Source: Megalonaias nervosa (taxonomy: Eukaryota > Mollusca > Bivalvia > Unionida > Unionidae). From it: a DNA stretch of 64,000 bases. Shown here piece after piece: positions 48,562 to 57,405 of the stretch. The notes beneath the pieces were generated by a model. The model was not told the DNA's origin, made no database searches, and saw only the letters and a list, made by a program, of their open reading frames with translations. Each line of letters begins with the position of its first letter. The stretch's first letter is position 1. The stretch spans positions 1 through 64,000 of the forward strand of contig JAECUM010003232.1 in the NCBI GenBank assembly GCA_016617855.1, in the 5' to 3' direction. A program made the translations under genes and the position numbers.

Positions 48562-49718
48562 TAATTGATATTTAATCAAAATTATTCATGGAGAAAATGT
48601 GATACAGGTTCTAAAAGAACATGGTATTTTTCAAAGAAAGCAGCAAGCCAGTAATAATTTATTTGATAACCAGTCAGAGGCAGCGTCAAAATCTCGCGAT
48701 TGTTTTGAAGTATTGTTCCAACTACCAAATCGAAAATGTCTTTCTAACGAAAATAAGTCAAACATATTTTGTTTCACATAATGCAATAGGCCCATGGATG
48801 AATTCTTTACTGCTATGTCATGGCTGATTACGACTTAGATCTAAAATGCAGATTTTTGACTTTGAATCTGGACAAAGGTCGATGCTGATGTCTAAATCGT
48901 ATTTGCTAGAAACGTCATGGCAACTTTACTAATATAACACATTTGCTGATGAAGTACATACACAAAGAACCTAGGTGAGTGCCCATATATGTTACTACAG
49001 AAAGGGCCAACAATATTCCGAGTGTAATTCTGTCTCCTTTTGTCGCCATGTTGTACCATATAAACAAATTAATTTCGAATAGAGGTCTCCATGGCGGCTA
49101 ATGACAATCGAGGTTTCTTTCTTGACTTGACGGTAAAGGCCAAGGAAGTTCCTATTTACTTAGATTTATTACCACAGGATTCGAAAGCGAAATTATGTGC
49201 AGAGATTGAATATCTGATTCAGAAAAGAAAAAAATGTGCATACGAATTCTGAGATGAAATTAAACAAATTTAGCCGGTCAGATTTTCTTCAAATTTTAGA
49301 CACGGACAGGCAATTTCAGTTCAGGTACTTCAATCTCCTTGAGAGTGTAGTTGTAGAAAATTCGTTTGTCAGAGCTGGAATAGGTTATAAATACTACTTT
49401 AGAATGATCTTTTTTATGCTCGTTTACAAGCCAGATTAAAACAGGTGCGCATTAAGTCTGATTTTAAACAAAAAAATTAGACGAAATCATAAGGTGGAGA
49501 CTTTATCATATGAGATCAAAAACGTTCTACTATTGAGTACATTAAGCACATTAAAGACAGCATGCAGACAACACGCGTTTAAATAAGGGAAATATTGTTA
49601 AATTGTGTTATTGCGAAATATTGCACAATCTCACTTACCTGGTCTGCGCCACATGTGATCACAGTCTCGCAGTCCACGGGAGAAGCAACTCGGTCGCAGT
49701 TATAACACTGGGGTGGAC
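44722..49718 (-). CDS. Secreted or membrane protein with two Ly6/uPAR-like three-finger domains (minus strand; exons 49718-49639, 48195-48124, 47791-47647, 46229-46141, 45579-45508, 44848-44722)
   Basis: Six exons with good splice sites join to 194 codons. Each set of three forms one cysteine-rich domain: C-x2-C, C, C in the first exon; CF...GC in the second; C...C-x2-CC-x4-C-x4-C in the third. This is the layout of Ly6/uPAR (LU) three-finger domains, which act outside the cell as receptors, modulators or secreted ligands. Both domains have 12 cysteines at matching places (the classical domain has 10), so one extra disulphide per domain is likely. Exon phases repeat as 1-0, 0-0, 0-1, so the module was duplicated whole. 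No signal peptide exon upstream of 49718 and no C-terminal exon below 44722 were found, so both ends are open. The ligand and function are unknown. Confidence 0.85.
45508..45579 (-). CDS. Three-finger gene, domain 2 exon 2
   Basis: Acceptor TTGACTTTCAG, donor GTATGT, 72 nt, phase 0-0. Encodes ECFAETFFTDMSEIRHHLGC then RQKR; the two cysteines line up with QCFTDK...LGCK of domain 1. Confidence 0.88.
45703..45731 (+). other. G-rich tract with four G-runs
   Basis: GGGG, GGGGGG, GGGGGG and GGG runs in about 28 bp, compatible with a G-quadruplex. It lies in the intron between domain 2 exons 1 and 2 of the minus-strand gene. Confidence 0.6.
46141..46229 (-). CDS. Three-finger gene, domain 2 exon 1
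   Basis: Acceptor TTACAATTTCAG, donor GTAAAC, 89 nt, phase 1 to 0. Encodes PVPALRCYACNDLESVSACE then TLKNCEADE. CYAC...C...C matches the domain 1 exon. Confidence 0.88.
46637..46767 (+). mobile_element. tRNA-like SINE, third family (SINE-C)
   Basis: ACTGCGGTGGCTCAGTGGTT (A-box-like), GTGTTCGAATCCTGCCC (B-box), a short body with CGTGTCATTGTGCTAATGTG, ending CCAATCAATCAATAA. It resembles a tRNA-derived SINE with an (AATC)n tail. No target duplication could be fixed. It is not a working tRNA gene: the acceptor and anticodon arms do not fold convincingly. It lies in the intron upstream of domain 2 exon 1. Confidence 0.7.
47647..47791 (-). CDS. Three-finger gene, domain 1 exon 3
   Basis: Acceptor CATCTTTTCAG, donor GTGAGT, 145 nt, phase 0 to 1. 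Encodes VCSLMAQIGRRAIEEEEDSQ, then LCTKCCNAGYCNNKLC and TDVT. The CC-x4-C-x4-C end is the LU-domain core. The Glu-rich loop (AIEEEED) is not present in domain 2. Confidence 0.9.
47950..48090. repeat. (CATA)n followed by imperfect (GACG/GATG)n tetranucleotide repeats
   Basis: About 50 bp of CATA, then GACGGACGGACGGA, GATGGATGGATGAATGG and GATAGATAGATGGACGGACG. This fills much of the intron between domain 1 exons 2 and 3. Confidence 0.93.
48124..48195 (-). CDS. Three-finger gene, domain 1 exon 2
   Basis: Acceptor CCACTTTCAG, donor GTAATT, 72 nt, phase 0 at both ends. Encodes QCFTDKYVTEENHVLYNLGC then KMNK. The paired exon in domain 2 has the same length and cysteine positions. Confidence 0.87.
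48514..48558. repeat. (GT)n microsatellite
   Basis: About 44 bp of GT. Confidence 0.96.
48962..49049 (-). CDS. Candidate alternative first exon: signal peptide for the three-finger gene
   Basis: Minus-strand ATG at 49049 in good context (AACATGG) opens MATKGDRITLGILLALSVVT followed by YMGTHLGSL: a basic/polar start, an ~11-residue hydrophobic core and small residues, as in a cleavable signal peptide. A GTATGT donor at 48961 would end the exon in phase 1. That fits the phase-1 entry of domain 2 exon 1 (46229) but not the phase-0 exons at 48195 or 47791. It lies between domain 1 exons 1 and 2, so it could start a one-domain isoform. No transcript evidence is available. Confidence 0.5.
49050..49090. 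promoter_or_regulatory. Possible bidirectional promoter between divergent start codons
   Basis: Only 41 bp separate the minus-strand ATG (49049) of the signal-peptide-like exon from a plus-strand ATG (49091). The core is AT-rich without an obvious TATA box at a standard distance. Both ATGs are followed by GCG. Inferred only from geometry. Confidence 0.25.
49091..49439 (+). pseudogene. Unrecognised coding-like frame, split by a frameshift at an A-run
   Basis: ATG at 49091 opens 53 codons (MAANDNRGFFLDLTVKAKEV, then PIYLDLLPQDSKAKLCAEIE, YLIQKRKK, ending after CAYEF). A second frame, shifted by one base, takes over at the 7-A run 49228-49234 and runs through RSDFLQILDTDRQFQFRYFN and LLESVVVENSFVRAGIGYKY to a stop at 49437-49439. 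Residue use in both halves looks protein-like, with no repeats, so they may be one protein with an indel: a pseudogene, an intronless nested gene or a sequence error. I do not recognise the family. Confidence 0.4.
49639..49718 (-). CDS. Three-finger gene, domain 1 exon 1
   Basis: Minus-strand acceptor ATTCTATATTTCAG, donor GTAAGTGAG. Enters in phase 1, leaves in phase 0. Encodes PPQCYNCDRVASPVDCETVI then TCGADQ: the CxxC start and the third and fourth cysteines of an LU domain. Confidence 0.87.
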
Positions 49719-49766
49719 CTGAAATATAGAATGACATGCAGATATGAAGGTTGTAGATAAAATTGC

Positions 49767-49803
49767 AAATAATAATGATAATAATGATAATAATAATAAT
49801 AAT
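49767..49803. repeat. (AATAATG/AAT)n trinucleotide repeat
   Basis: AATAATGATAATAATGATAA followed by (TAA)n. Confidence 0.92.
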
Positions 49804-49918
49804 CTAATAATTGAAAAATGGCATTTATCAGGAGACGTTTCATTCAGTGTTTGCTACTGAAACATTTATTGAATGGTACAAGTACAAGCGTTCTATCAAT
49901 GGCCTTGTGTCTGTTATT

Positions 49919-50188
49919 AAGTCCATCGTTATTTGATGCTGACAAGTCAACAGCAAGTAATTTCTATAATACGTCTAATAGTAAGCGAAGTCCAATGATA
50001 TTTGATGCTGACAAGAGTCTACGGTAAGTCACTACTATAATACCTCTCTTAGTATGTGAAGTCCAAAGGTATTTGATGCTGACAAGAGTCAACAGTGCGT
50101 TACTATTATAATACTTCTATTAGTATGTGAAGTACTACAGTATTTGATATTGACAACAGTCTACAGTAAGTCACTACAATAATACGTC
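49919..50188. repeat. ~70-bp tandem repeat, four copies
   Basis: Unit AAGTCCAATGATATTTGATG CTGACAAGAGTCTAC followed by GGTAAGTCACTACTATAATA and CCTCTCTTAGTATGTG. Copies start near 49919, 49988, 50059 and 50129. They lie just 5' of the three-finger gene's first recognised exon (it is on the minus strand), so the array may sit in its upstream intron or promoter. Confidence 0.9.
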
Positions 50189-51165
50189 AGACACACGTGT
50201 CTTTTTGTCGCAAAGAAAAATAAATAATGCACAGGAAGAGAGTAGATTTCAATACATAAACGTCACTGGGTTTAAACTAGGCGTGCAATAACATATCGCT
50301 GAGAAGTGGGAAAAAATATGCAATAGGTAGTTCATCCTAAAATATACTATAGTTTACTGTCTAGCTAACACCTCTTACTTATATCCTTGAATTTGCTTAT
50401 ATGCAGGCACGAACCGTCGATCCTAATCCCAAAATTATTATGGACACCATTCATTCATTTGTTTATTCACGAATTACATTATTTTATTTTAAATATCTTA
50501 ATATAGCATATATTATAATAATAGCACAAATCTGATTACTTCTGCAAATACTGCTGTATGTTATTTGGTTTGATTTGATTCTTTTACATGTAAGTGAACA
50601 AATAAATGACTAAAACACATAGGGGAAAAAAATCAATCAATTTATTAACAGACTGACAAATGAATAGATAAATAAATATATTCAGCCTATGTATTATAAG
50701 ATATATTTATATCATAATCATAATCAAATTATCATTTCAGTCCTATTTTAACAATTTCGGTAAATATCATATAGTTTAAAATAAATCACATGTTTATATT
50801 TTTATCTTGCACATTGCTTAAATGTTTGTTAGTTCTCATGTATGATCATAGATTTTCAAGAAACATGTCATAACATATTAATTAAAATGAACATATGTAT
50901 GCATTATTGTTACAAAATCAGATGGATAGACAGAGGTAGGAAAGGAATATCAGACACAATCCTGCCCTACTTGAAGAATGCAATTCCTAAAACGTAACAA
51001 AGACAATTTGCAATCTTCGGGTCATATATCGCATGACTAGAACCTTTAAGAAATACAACGTTACGTAATACCTTAATTATTCTGCTTACTGTTGTTAACC
51101 TGTTAAAAACATTGAATGCTAGTTAGGTAATGTGTACTCTCAGATTATCCGTCGTCGTCAACTAT
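50189..51165. other. AT-rich sequence, nothing recognised
   Basis: No exon with three-finger cysteine spacing and no signal-peptide exon on the minus strand were found here. No named repeat. Confidence 0.45.
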
Positions 51166-51182
51166 CAATTCAATTAATACAT

Positions 51183-51508
51183 ATATGTGTGTGTGTGTGT
51201 AATTTGGATTTTTAACGTAGCTTTAACAGTTTTTCAGTCATATCACACCGATGTCTGCAGTGTGGCAGTTTATAGTGATGTCTAGCACTAGGGTATCATG
51301 CCGCAGATATGTAGCATGATGTCCCACCCAGTCACATTATCCTGACACCAGGTCGACCAGTCCTAACACTAACCTCTTAATGCTGAGCGCCTAACCAGGC
51401 AGCTGTTAATACCATTTTTATGTCTTTGGTATGACTTGGCCGGGGTTCGAACGCGCAGCCTCCCGCATCTGATGCAGACGCTCTAACCACTAGGCCACTG
51501 GAGCGGTC
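51183..51508 (-). mobile_element. SINE-A, minus orientation, 17-bp target duplication
   Basis: Minus-strand CCGCTCCAGTGGCCTAGTGG, B-box GGTTCGAACGC (diverged), CCTGGTTAGGCGCTCAGCA, AGGATAATGTGACTGGG, ATCCAAATTACAC and a short (CA)n tail. Perfect 17-bp duplication CAATTCAATTAATACAT at 51166-51182 and 51509-51525. Confidence 0.96.
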
Positions 51509-52242
51509 CAATTCAATTAATACATTTATTTGAATCACTAGACGGTCTCGATTAGACTGATATGAAATCACTTGATGGGGGGGGGGAGGCTGTCCTTAGA
51601 AATCATGGCTGTTGACCAGAGGACACAATCAGAGAGATAAGGTTGGGACGGAGGCGAGGATAATATATGATCTAAACTAGCACATAATTTTAATTGAAAT
51701 ATAAACGTTTGCTAGATTGTATTCCTTTGTAATCCGCTGGAAGTAATACAAATGCTCTCCCTCCCCCACCCCCACCTCACTCTCTTATATTCTAAATAAT
51801 TATTTGACCTACCACCATTGTTGTGTGATATAAGACCATGTGTAAACGTTATCTTAGTCCCAGATATAACGCATTCGTACTAAATCATTCAACATCAACA
51901 ACATAGACCTACATGAAATGTGCACTAAGGTTCTAAATAATGTCAACACCGATTTTCACATAACAATCTTTCCTAATGCATCGAACATATTAAATTTTAC
52001 ACACTTTTATTACATTAACAAACATAAAAATAAGTTCAAAAATTGCGTACAATCAAAGCAGTAGTTTCTGATATGTTTTGGCTCAAATTCCGTTTATACC
52101 TCATATGTTTCAGTACACTTTGTGGGAACTTTTCACACCTGTTTGACCCACAATATTTAACATTATATAACTACATTCTATCAACAACAGGCCCAGGCTG
52201 ATAGCTCTTCCACTAGCAAAGCAAGGGTTAGCGATATTTCAG

Positions 52243-52478
52243 AAAGGTCTTTTGATTTGTGAGAGTATGAAATTGAAATGCACGACATTGTACGACTACA
52301 TCATCCAACTGAAGTGTGAGATAATGCAAGGGACACAGAAGAATAATAAAGAACAATATACACTTATTAAAATTATCCAGCCCGACGGTGAGACAAAAGA
52401 TTACAATGGCATCTGCTCTCTTCATCTGTGCAACCCGGTACAGGATAAGACACCTCTTTCAAACCCTAGCAAGTGAAT
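52243..52478 (+). CDS. Candidate terminal exon of an unrecognised cysteine-containing protein
   Basis: Preceded by GCGATATTTCAG, a plausible acceptor, and open in phase 0 to a TGA at 52476-52478. It begins KGLLICESMKLKCTTLYDYI, continues with LKCEIM, a Lys/Asn/Gln-rich stretch, then GICSLHLCNPVQDK. Five cysteines with a C-x3-CN end are faintly like a three-finger domain, but the spacing does not match the LU exons on the other strand. No partner exon was seen. Confidence 0.3.
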
Positions 52479-52479
52479 A

Positions 52480-53906
52480 TTATGGTTGATAATTCCGTAA
52501 TTGGTACCGGCATTGACTTCTTCCCCTATGGCTGGTATGACAGATGCCGTATATTTAATCTTTGCCATTAATTACTGGGTCCAATGAAAGCGCAATTAAC
52601 GAAACCAGAATGCTTCCTAAAACTATACGTTCCTTTAGAGGTGTTAAAGTTTTACGTGCATGACTGGGGAAAATGAAGTTTTGGTAATATTCAAACGGAA
52701 TTCCAACAGAATAATTAGTGAATGGTGAACGTAACCACGTCTGTAGATATGATGTTAACGTGTATTAAACTTATGTCTGTTTGATGTTTATCTGATTAAA
52801 TCTATCCTATTTTGTTTAGTTTCCTTTTGATCAAAACTAGAAAGACTGTCTTACAGTGCGTGCATCAGTTCCTCTTCTTTTCTCTTATCTACTTATACTA
52901 TAGTGCTCTTTCTCTCTTCCCTGAAAAATTCGTAAGCAGAACTGGGTGGTGGGGTGGTGGGGTGTACTGTCTGTGATATCTTCTCTTTCATCTCAACTTA
53001 CGTCAGTCAGGTATCAGAGAAAACCTAATGGGTTAGAGACAGTGACTGTGTCAACTAATAATCATGCAAGTAGATATACTGTAGCTTTCCAAATTAGCAG
53101 GTTCTAAGAATTATTGAGGATGCAGACGGTTCTGTTGTCAGTACAAATATTAAACATAAAATTGCAGAGTTACAAAACCAGCTGGATAAGATTTGAAGAT
53201 AAACTTTATAGAAGCTAGGTTTAAATCCCTTGAGTGCCTTATCAATTCGATAAGTGATGGACTTAAACTGTGTAGACGTATAAAGACCGTACGAATATCC
53301 AGTATCCCCTAGAAGAAAAGGCGAATGGGTGGAGGATCTTTGAAGATCTAATATCTTTGGAAACCGCAAAAACCACCAGGTCTAGATCCATATTTGCTAA
53401 GTTTATCTCGCGCAACATAAAAGTGGAGAATTTTAAGAAAAAGGAAAATCTGAAAACTGTTCATCATAAAATCTCACTCTGTGGCTGATGCTTCCGAATT
53501 TCCATGTTTCAACAGAAAATACGGAACCGAACAAAACACATGGGCAATATTCAGAATGGAGTACCTAACAATTACTCTAGAAGAGTGGATCAAACGCGTC
53601 AGGAAAATGAAAAATGAACATAAAATGAGAATTATGGACACAGACAATGAATGGAAAAAATATTTTAATTAAGACGACACAGTCCAGTAGGTAATTCAAA
53701 AAGGTGACGTTGCAAGAAATCGTATATAGTTTAAAAGTTAGAATGAACTTCGAAGCAATTTCTATCCCAAAAACCCACCACTAACTCAAACTGAAAAAAA
53801 AAATGGTTCGTCGGATCTTCGGTGCCAGGAATCAAGTTTACCAGTCTGCTAGTTCCAGTTTTTCACTTTTCTTTATGTTTATTTGTGTTCTAGTTCAGTC
53901 TTGTTT
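52480..53906. other. Intergenic sequence with a short unrecognised coding-like stretch
   Basis: A 63-codon + strand frame at 53481-53672 (FRMEYLTITLEEWIKRVRKM inside) and broken reading at 53095-53260 could be remnants of a mobile element ORF. I cannot name a family. The rest shows nothing. Confidence 0.3.
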
Positions 53907-54244
53907 TTGACCGCTCCGGTGGCCTAGTGGTTAGAGCGTGCGCCTCGGATGCGGGAGGTGGTGGATTCGAACCACGGCCGAATCATACTAAAGACTTATA
54001 AAAATGGTACTTGCAGTTGCCTCGCCTGGCGCTCAGCATTAAGAAATTAATGCTAGGACTGGTCGGCCTGGTGTCAGGATAATGTGACTGGGTGGGACAC
54101 TATGCTACATGTCTGCGGCATAATGCCCCATTCCTATACATCACGTTAAAGTGTCACACTGCAGACATCGTAGCGATATGACTGAAAAATTGTTGCACCT
54201 ACGTTAAAAATCCAAATCACACACACACACACACACACACACAT
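53907..54244 (+). mobile_element. SINE-A, plus orientation
   Basis: CCGCTCCGGTGGCCTAGTGG, B-box GGATTCGAACC, GCCTCGCCTGGCGCTCAGCA, TGTCAGGATAATGTGACTGG, ACTGAAAAATTGTTGCACCT and a (CA)n tail. Duplication GTCTTGTTT at 53898-53906 and 54245-54253. Confidence 0.95.
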
Positions 54245-54462
54245 GTCTTGTTTAATCCTTATTTTTATCCGATGGTCCAGCAAGTGCTTGTATCTGTGTG
54301 TTCTAATACAATCTTATGCTTTTATTGTTATTTTCACCCAGTAGTTTACGATCAGCTGTTAATATTCTGAGTTTGTGTATATGTGTGTTCTAGTACAACC
54401 GTTTTTTTTTTTTGTAGTTTTTTTTGTCGTTATTTTCACAGCGGTTCACGAACTACATTTAA

Positions 54463-54714
54463 GTGTTGTTTTGTTGTTGTTTCTGGGTTTACCGACATCT
54501 CTCAGCTCACGATATACGTGGCGGCAAGTATAAGTGGTGGAGGAAGAACCCGGGAAACCCAGGCAAGACCCACCGACCCACGGGCAGCTACTTGCAAGCT
54601 TCCTCACATACACACATTAGCCAAGCTCAAGGCTCGAACCCAGGCAGACGGAGATGAGATGTCAGTGATTGGTAACAGGGAGCGCTTTAGACCACTCGGT
54701 TATCGGCGGCCCCA
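54463..54714 (-). mobile_element. SINE-B, minus orientation, full-length
   Basis: Minus-strand TGGGGCCGCCGATAACCGAG head, B-box GGGTTCGAGCC, body and an (AAC)-type tail (plus strand GTTGTTTTGTTGTTGTT). The 12-bp duplication AACTACATTTAA lies at 54451-54462 and 54715-54726. Confidence 0.92.
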
Positions 54715-54737
54715 AACTACATTTAATATTTTGAGAG

Positions 54738-54738
<1 letters not shown>

Positions 54739-54778
<40 letters not shown>
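54739..54778. repeat. (GT)n microsatellite
   Basis: About 40 bp of GT, 24 bp beyond a SINE-B insertion. Confidence 0.96.
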
Positions 54779-54781
<3 letters not shown>

Positions 54782-55257
54782 CGATGTGCCCATGAGAGAT
54801 CCATATCAGAACAAAGTAAAACTAATAATATTCTGAACAATTGTTTAGAAAGAGCATTGAATTTATCTACTAAAATCTTTGTTGAACAAATCCTATCCCC
54901 GAAGCGGCATCCATTTTAATATAAGTGATAAGAGACACGTCTTTACATGACAATAATTTCCATTTGTACGAAAAATATTATTTTTGTGTACAGCTCTTTT
55001 GCCTCTTTTCAGACAAAAATGAAACTAAATATTTGTTTCGTCTTTCTTCATTCCGTTTAATTTTTTATTTTCATTGCATCGTTCTATTAAATCACCAAAC
55101 TTGCACATTTTTATCGCTCAGTTGTGCGAATGATATGTGTCAACAATCTCCAGAATAAGTTTGAGCATTTTTATTTGACAATTTGCTGTTTCTTTTCATT
55201 TAAATGATTTATTTATGTTTTTTATGTAGCTCGTGAACTTTCTAATATTCGGAAACT
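54779..55257. other. Unique sequence, nothing recognised
   Basis: AT-rich with only short chance frames. Confidence 0.45.
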
Positions 55258-55685
55258 TGGGGTTTTTATGTGGGTTTAACGCCATTGTTCAGTACATGAT
55301 ACGTGGCGGCCCGTATATCTGGTGACGAAAACACCATTGTTCAGCACATGATACGTGGCGGCCCGTACACCTGGTGGCATAAGAACCCTGGAAAATCTTG
55401 GGAAGGATCACCGACCCAAGGGAAGCTACTGGCAAGCTTTTTCACATACCCATTTTGGCCGAGCTGGAGACTATCCCGCGCAGACATTGGTAAGATGTCG
55501 GCAGTGGCGTACTACGGGTAAATGGCGCCCGGGGCGACGATGATGGCCCAGTGGGGTTTTGGCGCCCCAAGACATCTTGCGCCCGCGATTTTTGTGCCCC
55601 GTCCGCACCACACCCCCTTCGTTAGTATGAAACTCTATGTCGGTGATCTGTAAAGGCGAGCGCCTTAGATCACTCGGCCAGCTAA
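55258..55685 (-). mobile_element. SINE-B, minus orientation, internally duplicated and split by a hAT MITE
   Basis: Minus-strand text runs TAGCTGGCCGAGTGATCTAA, a head interrupted at the GATCTG/CATCTT region by a 134-bp MITE, then the body. CACCAGGTGTACGGGCCGCC is repeated as CACCAGATATACGGGCCGCC, about 55 bp apart, so the 3' part is duplicated. There is no clear (AAC)n tail and no target duplication could be fixed. Confidence 0.8.
55502..55635. mobile_element. hAT-type MITE, 134 bp, inside a SINE-B copy
   Basis: Starts CAGTGGCGTACTACGGG, typical of hAT elements, and ends CGTTAGTATGAAACTC, a diverged inverted copy of the start. The interior is GC-rich (GGCGCCCGGGGCGACGATG, CCCCGTCCGCACC). 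The 8-bp flanks GATGTCGG (55494-55501) and TATGTCGG (55636-55643) differ at one base. Confidence 0.82.
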
Positions 55686-56135
55686 AGAAGATAAAGCAAG
55701 TGTACATACTTTTTACTGCTTTGTTTACATTTCACCATATCCTTGTGTTTTGTTGTCATTTTCCCCACGATTTGAACATACGTTTTGCACGCTAAGACCA
55801 TTCGTGGTAAAAACCAATTACCTGAATACTTTTCAGTTCATTGACAATACCAGTATTTGAGAAAGTGGCCAGGGAAAACATTAAGTTGGTTTTCTGGTTA
55901 CCTTTTGATGCAAATAAACTCTTGACCGCAGTCTCCTTGTTTATTTTAGCTCAACGCAGTGACAATCGTGATTATCAGTATTGATACCTAATCCATGAAC
56001 CTCAACGCTGTACAGGGTTCTGCTTGGGCCTTGCACAGCAAGGGCTGGGAGACATACAAGCAAAATGATTGTTAGATATGAAATAATAATTCCTTGTTTC
56101 ACTAAAAAATCGCTTTACTAATATGTCTGTAAATT

Positions 56136-56267
56136 GTGTGTGTGTGTGTGTGTGTGTGATTTGTATTTTTAACGTAGCTTTAACAATTTTTCCGTCATAT
56201 CGCAACATGTTCGCCCGCAGCATAGGTCAAGGGGGCTCACGTGACACCCCCCTTGGAAATCATACTG

Positions 56268-56338
<71 letters not shown>

Positions 56339-56646
56339 CGACAAGTTTAATCATGCAAATGCAGTTGAAAATATGTCACAAGATTCTGTTCAAAACGCCT
56401 AGTAAATATTAGCTTTAATTTCAGACTGCTTACTATACTAACTCGACTGGCCGTGACTGACTGATCCCCCTGCAAAAAATCCTGCGGGCGCCCATGTATC
56501 GCAACGATGTCTGCAGGTGGCAGTCCATAGTGATGTCTAGCACTGAGGCATCATGCCGCAGATATGTATCATGATGTCCCACCCAGTTACATTATCCTGA
56601 CACCAGGCTGACCAGTCTTAACACTAACCTCTTAATGCTGAGCGCC
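56136..56646 (-). mobile_element. SINE-A, minus orientation, 5'-truncated and split by a MITE
   Basis: The tail half ((GT)n then GATTTGTATTTTTAACGTAG, to 56205) and the middle (ATGTCTGCAGGTGGCAGTCC, GATGTCCCACCCAGT, CCTGACACCAGGCTGACCAG, ending AATGCTGAGCGCC at 56646) are separated by a 291-bp insertion. The tRNA-like head (A and B boxes) is missing beyond 56646. Confidence 0.92.
56206..56496. mobile_element. hAT-type MITE, 291 bp, with internal (TA)n expansion, inside SINE-A
   Basis: Starts CATGTTCGCCCGCAG and ends CTGCGGGCGCCCATG, inverted repeats of about 15 bp with two mismatches. The 8-bp duplication TATCGCAA lies at 56198-56205 and 56497-56504 and matches the uninterrupted SINE-A sequence (ATATCGCAACGATG). 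About 64 bp of (TA)n sit at 56271-56335. No transposase frame. Confidence 0.9.
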
Positions 56647-57361
56647 TTAAAACTCATTTTGGAATGGAATATTCTCTTTTTGCCATTTGATATAAAACTT
56701 CAATATGAATAAAGAAAGTGTCTTAGTCCACTAACTTCAAGCTGAAATGTAGGCACATTTCAAAATACACAACTTCAATATCATTTTAACTCATTAAACG
56801 GTGATCTTTTCAAAAACCAGTTGAATTTAACAATAACTGTTTATGCGGAAACCGCAAAGCATTTTCTCATTGCACACACTATCTTGCTCTCAGAAGGATA
56901 CAACTGCAACATGGGGTTTTTAAGGCGGCCCGGAGGTTTATAATGAGCAATTAAGATATCTGCTTGCTGTGGTAAGTCACTATGTCTTCCCACTTACTTT
57001 ATATATTTCAAGTACGTATTAAGTATCTACTTATATACCAAATGAGCTACAGTTTGAAGTACTTTTACTTCGCCGCCCTCCCCCCCCCCCCATCTGCTCC
57101 AACATTTTCATAGTGTGCCTTTTGTTATGCAGCAAGACATTCCTGCTATTGATACATGTTAATTACTATCTAGTACTATTACAGTATTATGCATACATTA
57201 TTAGTTTGTGTAAATGTCACCACCCCAAACGTAACCCCCTCCGCATCCGCCACTGTTGATATTATCAATCGTAAATATCAAGGACGTATCGAACGTTTAT
57301 GGCCCTTGCATTCGTTTATCTTCTTTTATCTAAATGGCAAACTTGCCATACGCTTTCTCGG

Positions 57362-57365
<4 letters not shown>
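56647..57365. other. Sequence without recognised features
   Basis: Contains a C-run at about 57079-57091. Nothing else noted. Confidence 0.45.

Positions 57366-57401
<36 letters not shown>
57366..57401. repeat. (GA)n microsatellite
   Basis: 36 bp of GA. The three overlapping Arg-Glu frames there are artefacts. Confidence 0.96.

Positions 57402-57405
<4 letters not shown>

Noticed and set aside
54383..54919. 178-codon + strand frame, the longest in the window
   Set aside because: It runs through a SINE-B copy read backwards and a (GT)n tract.
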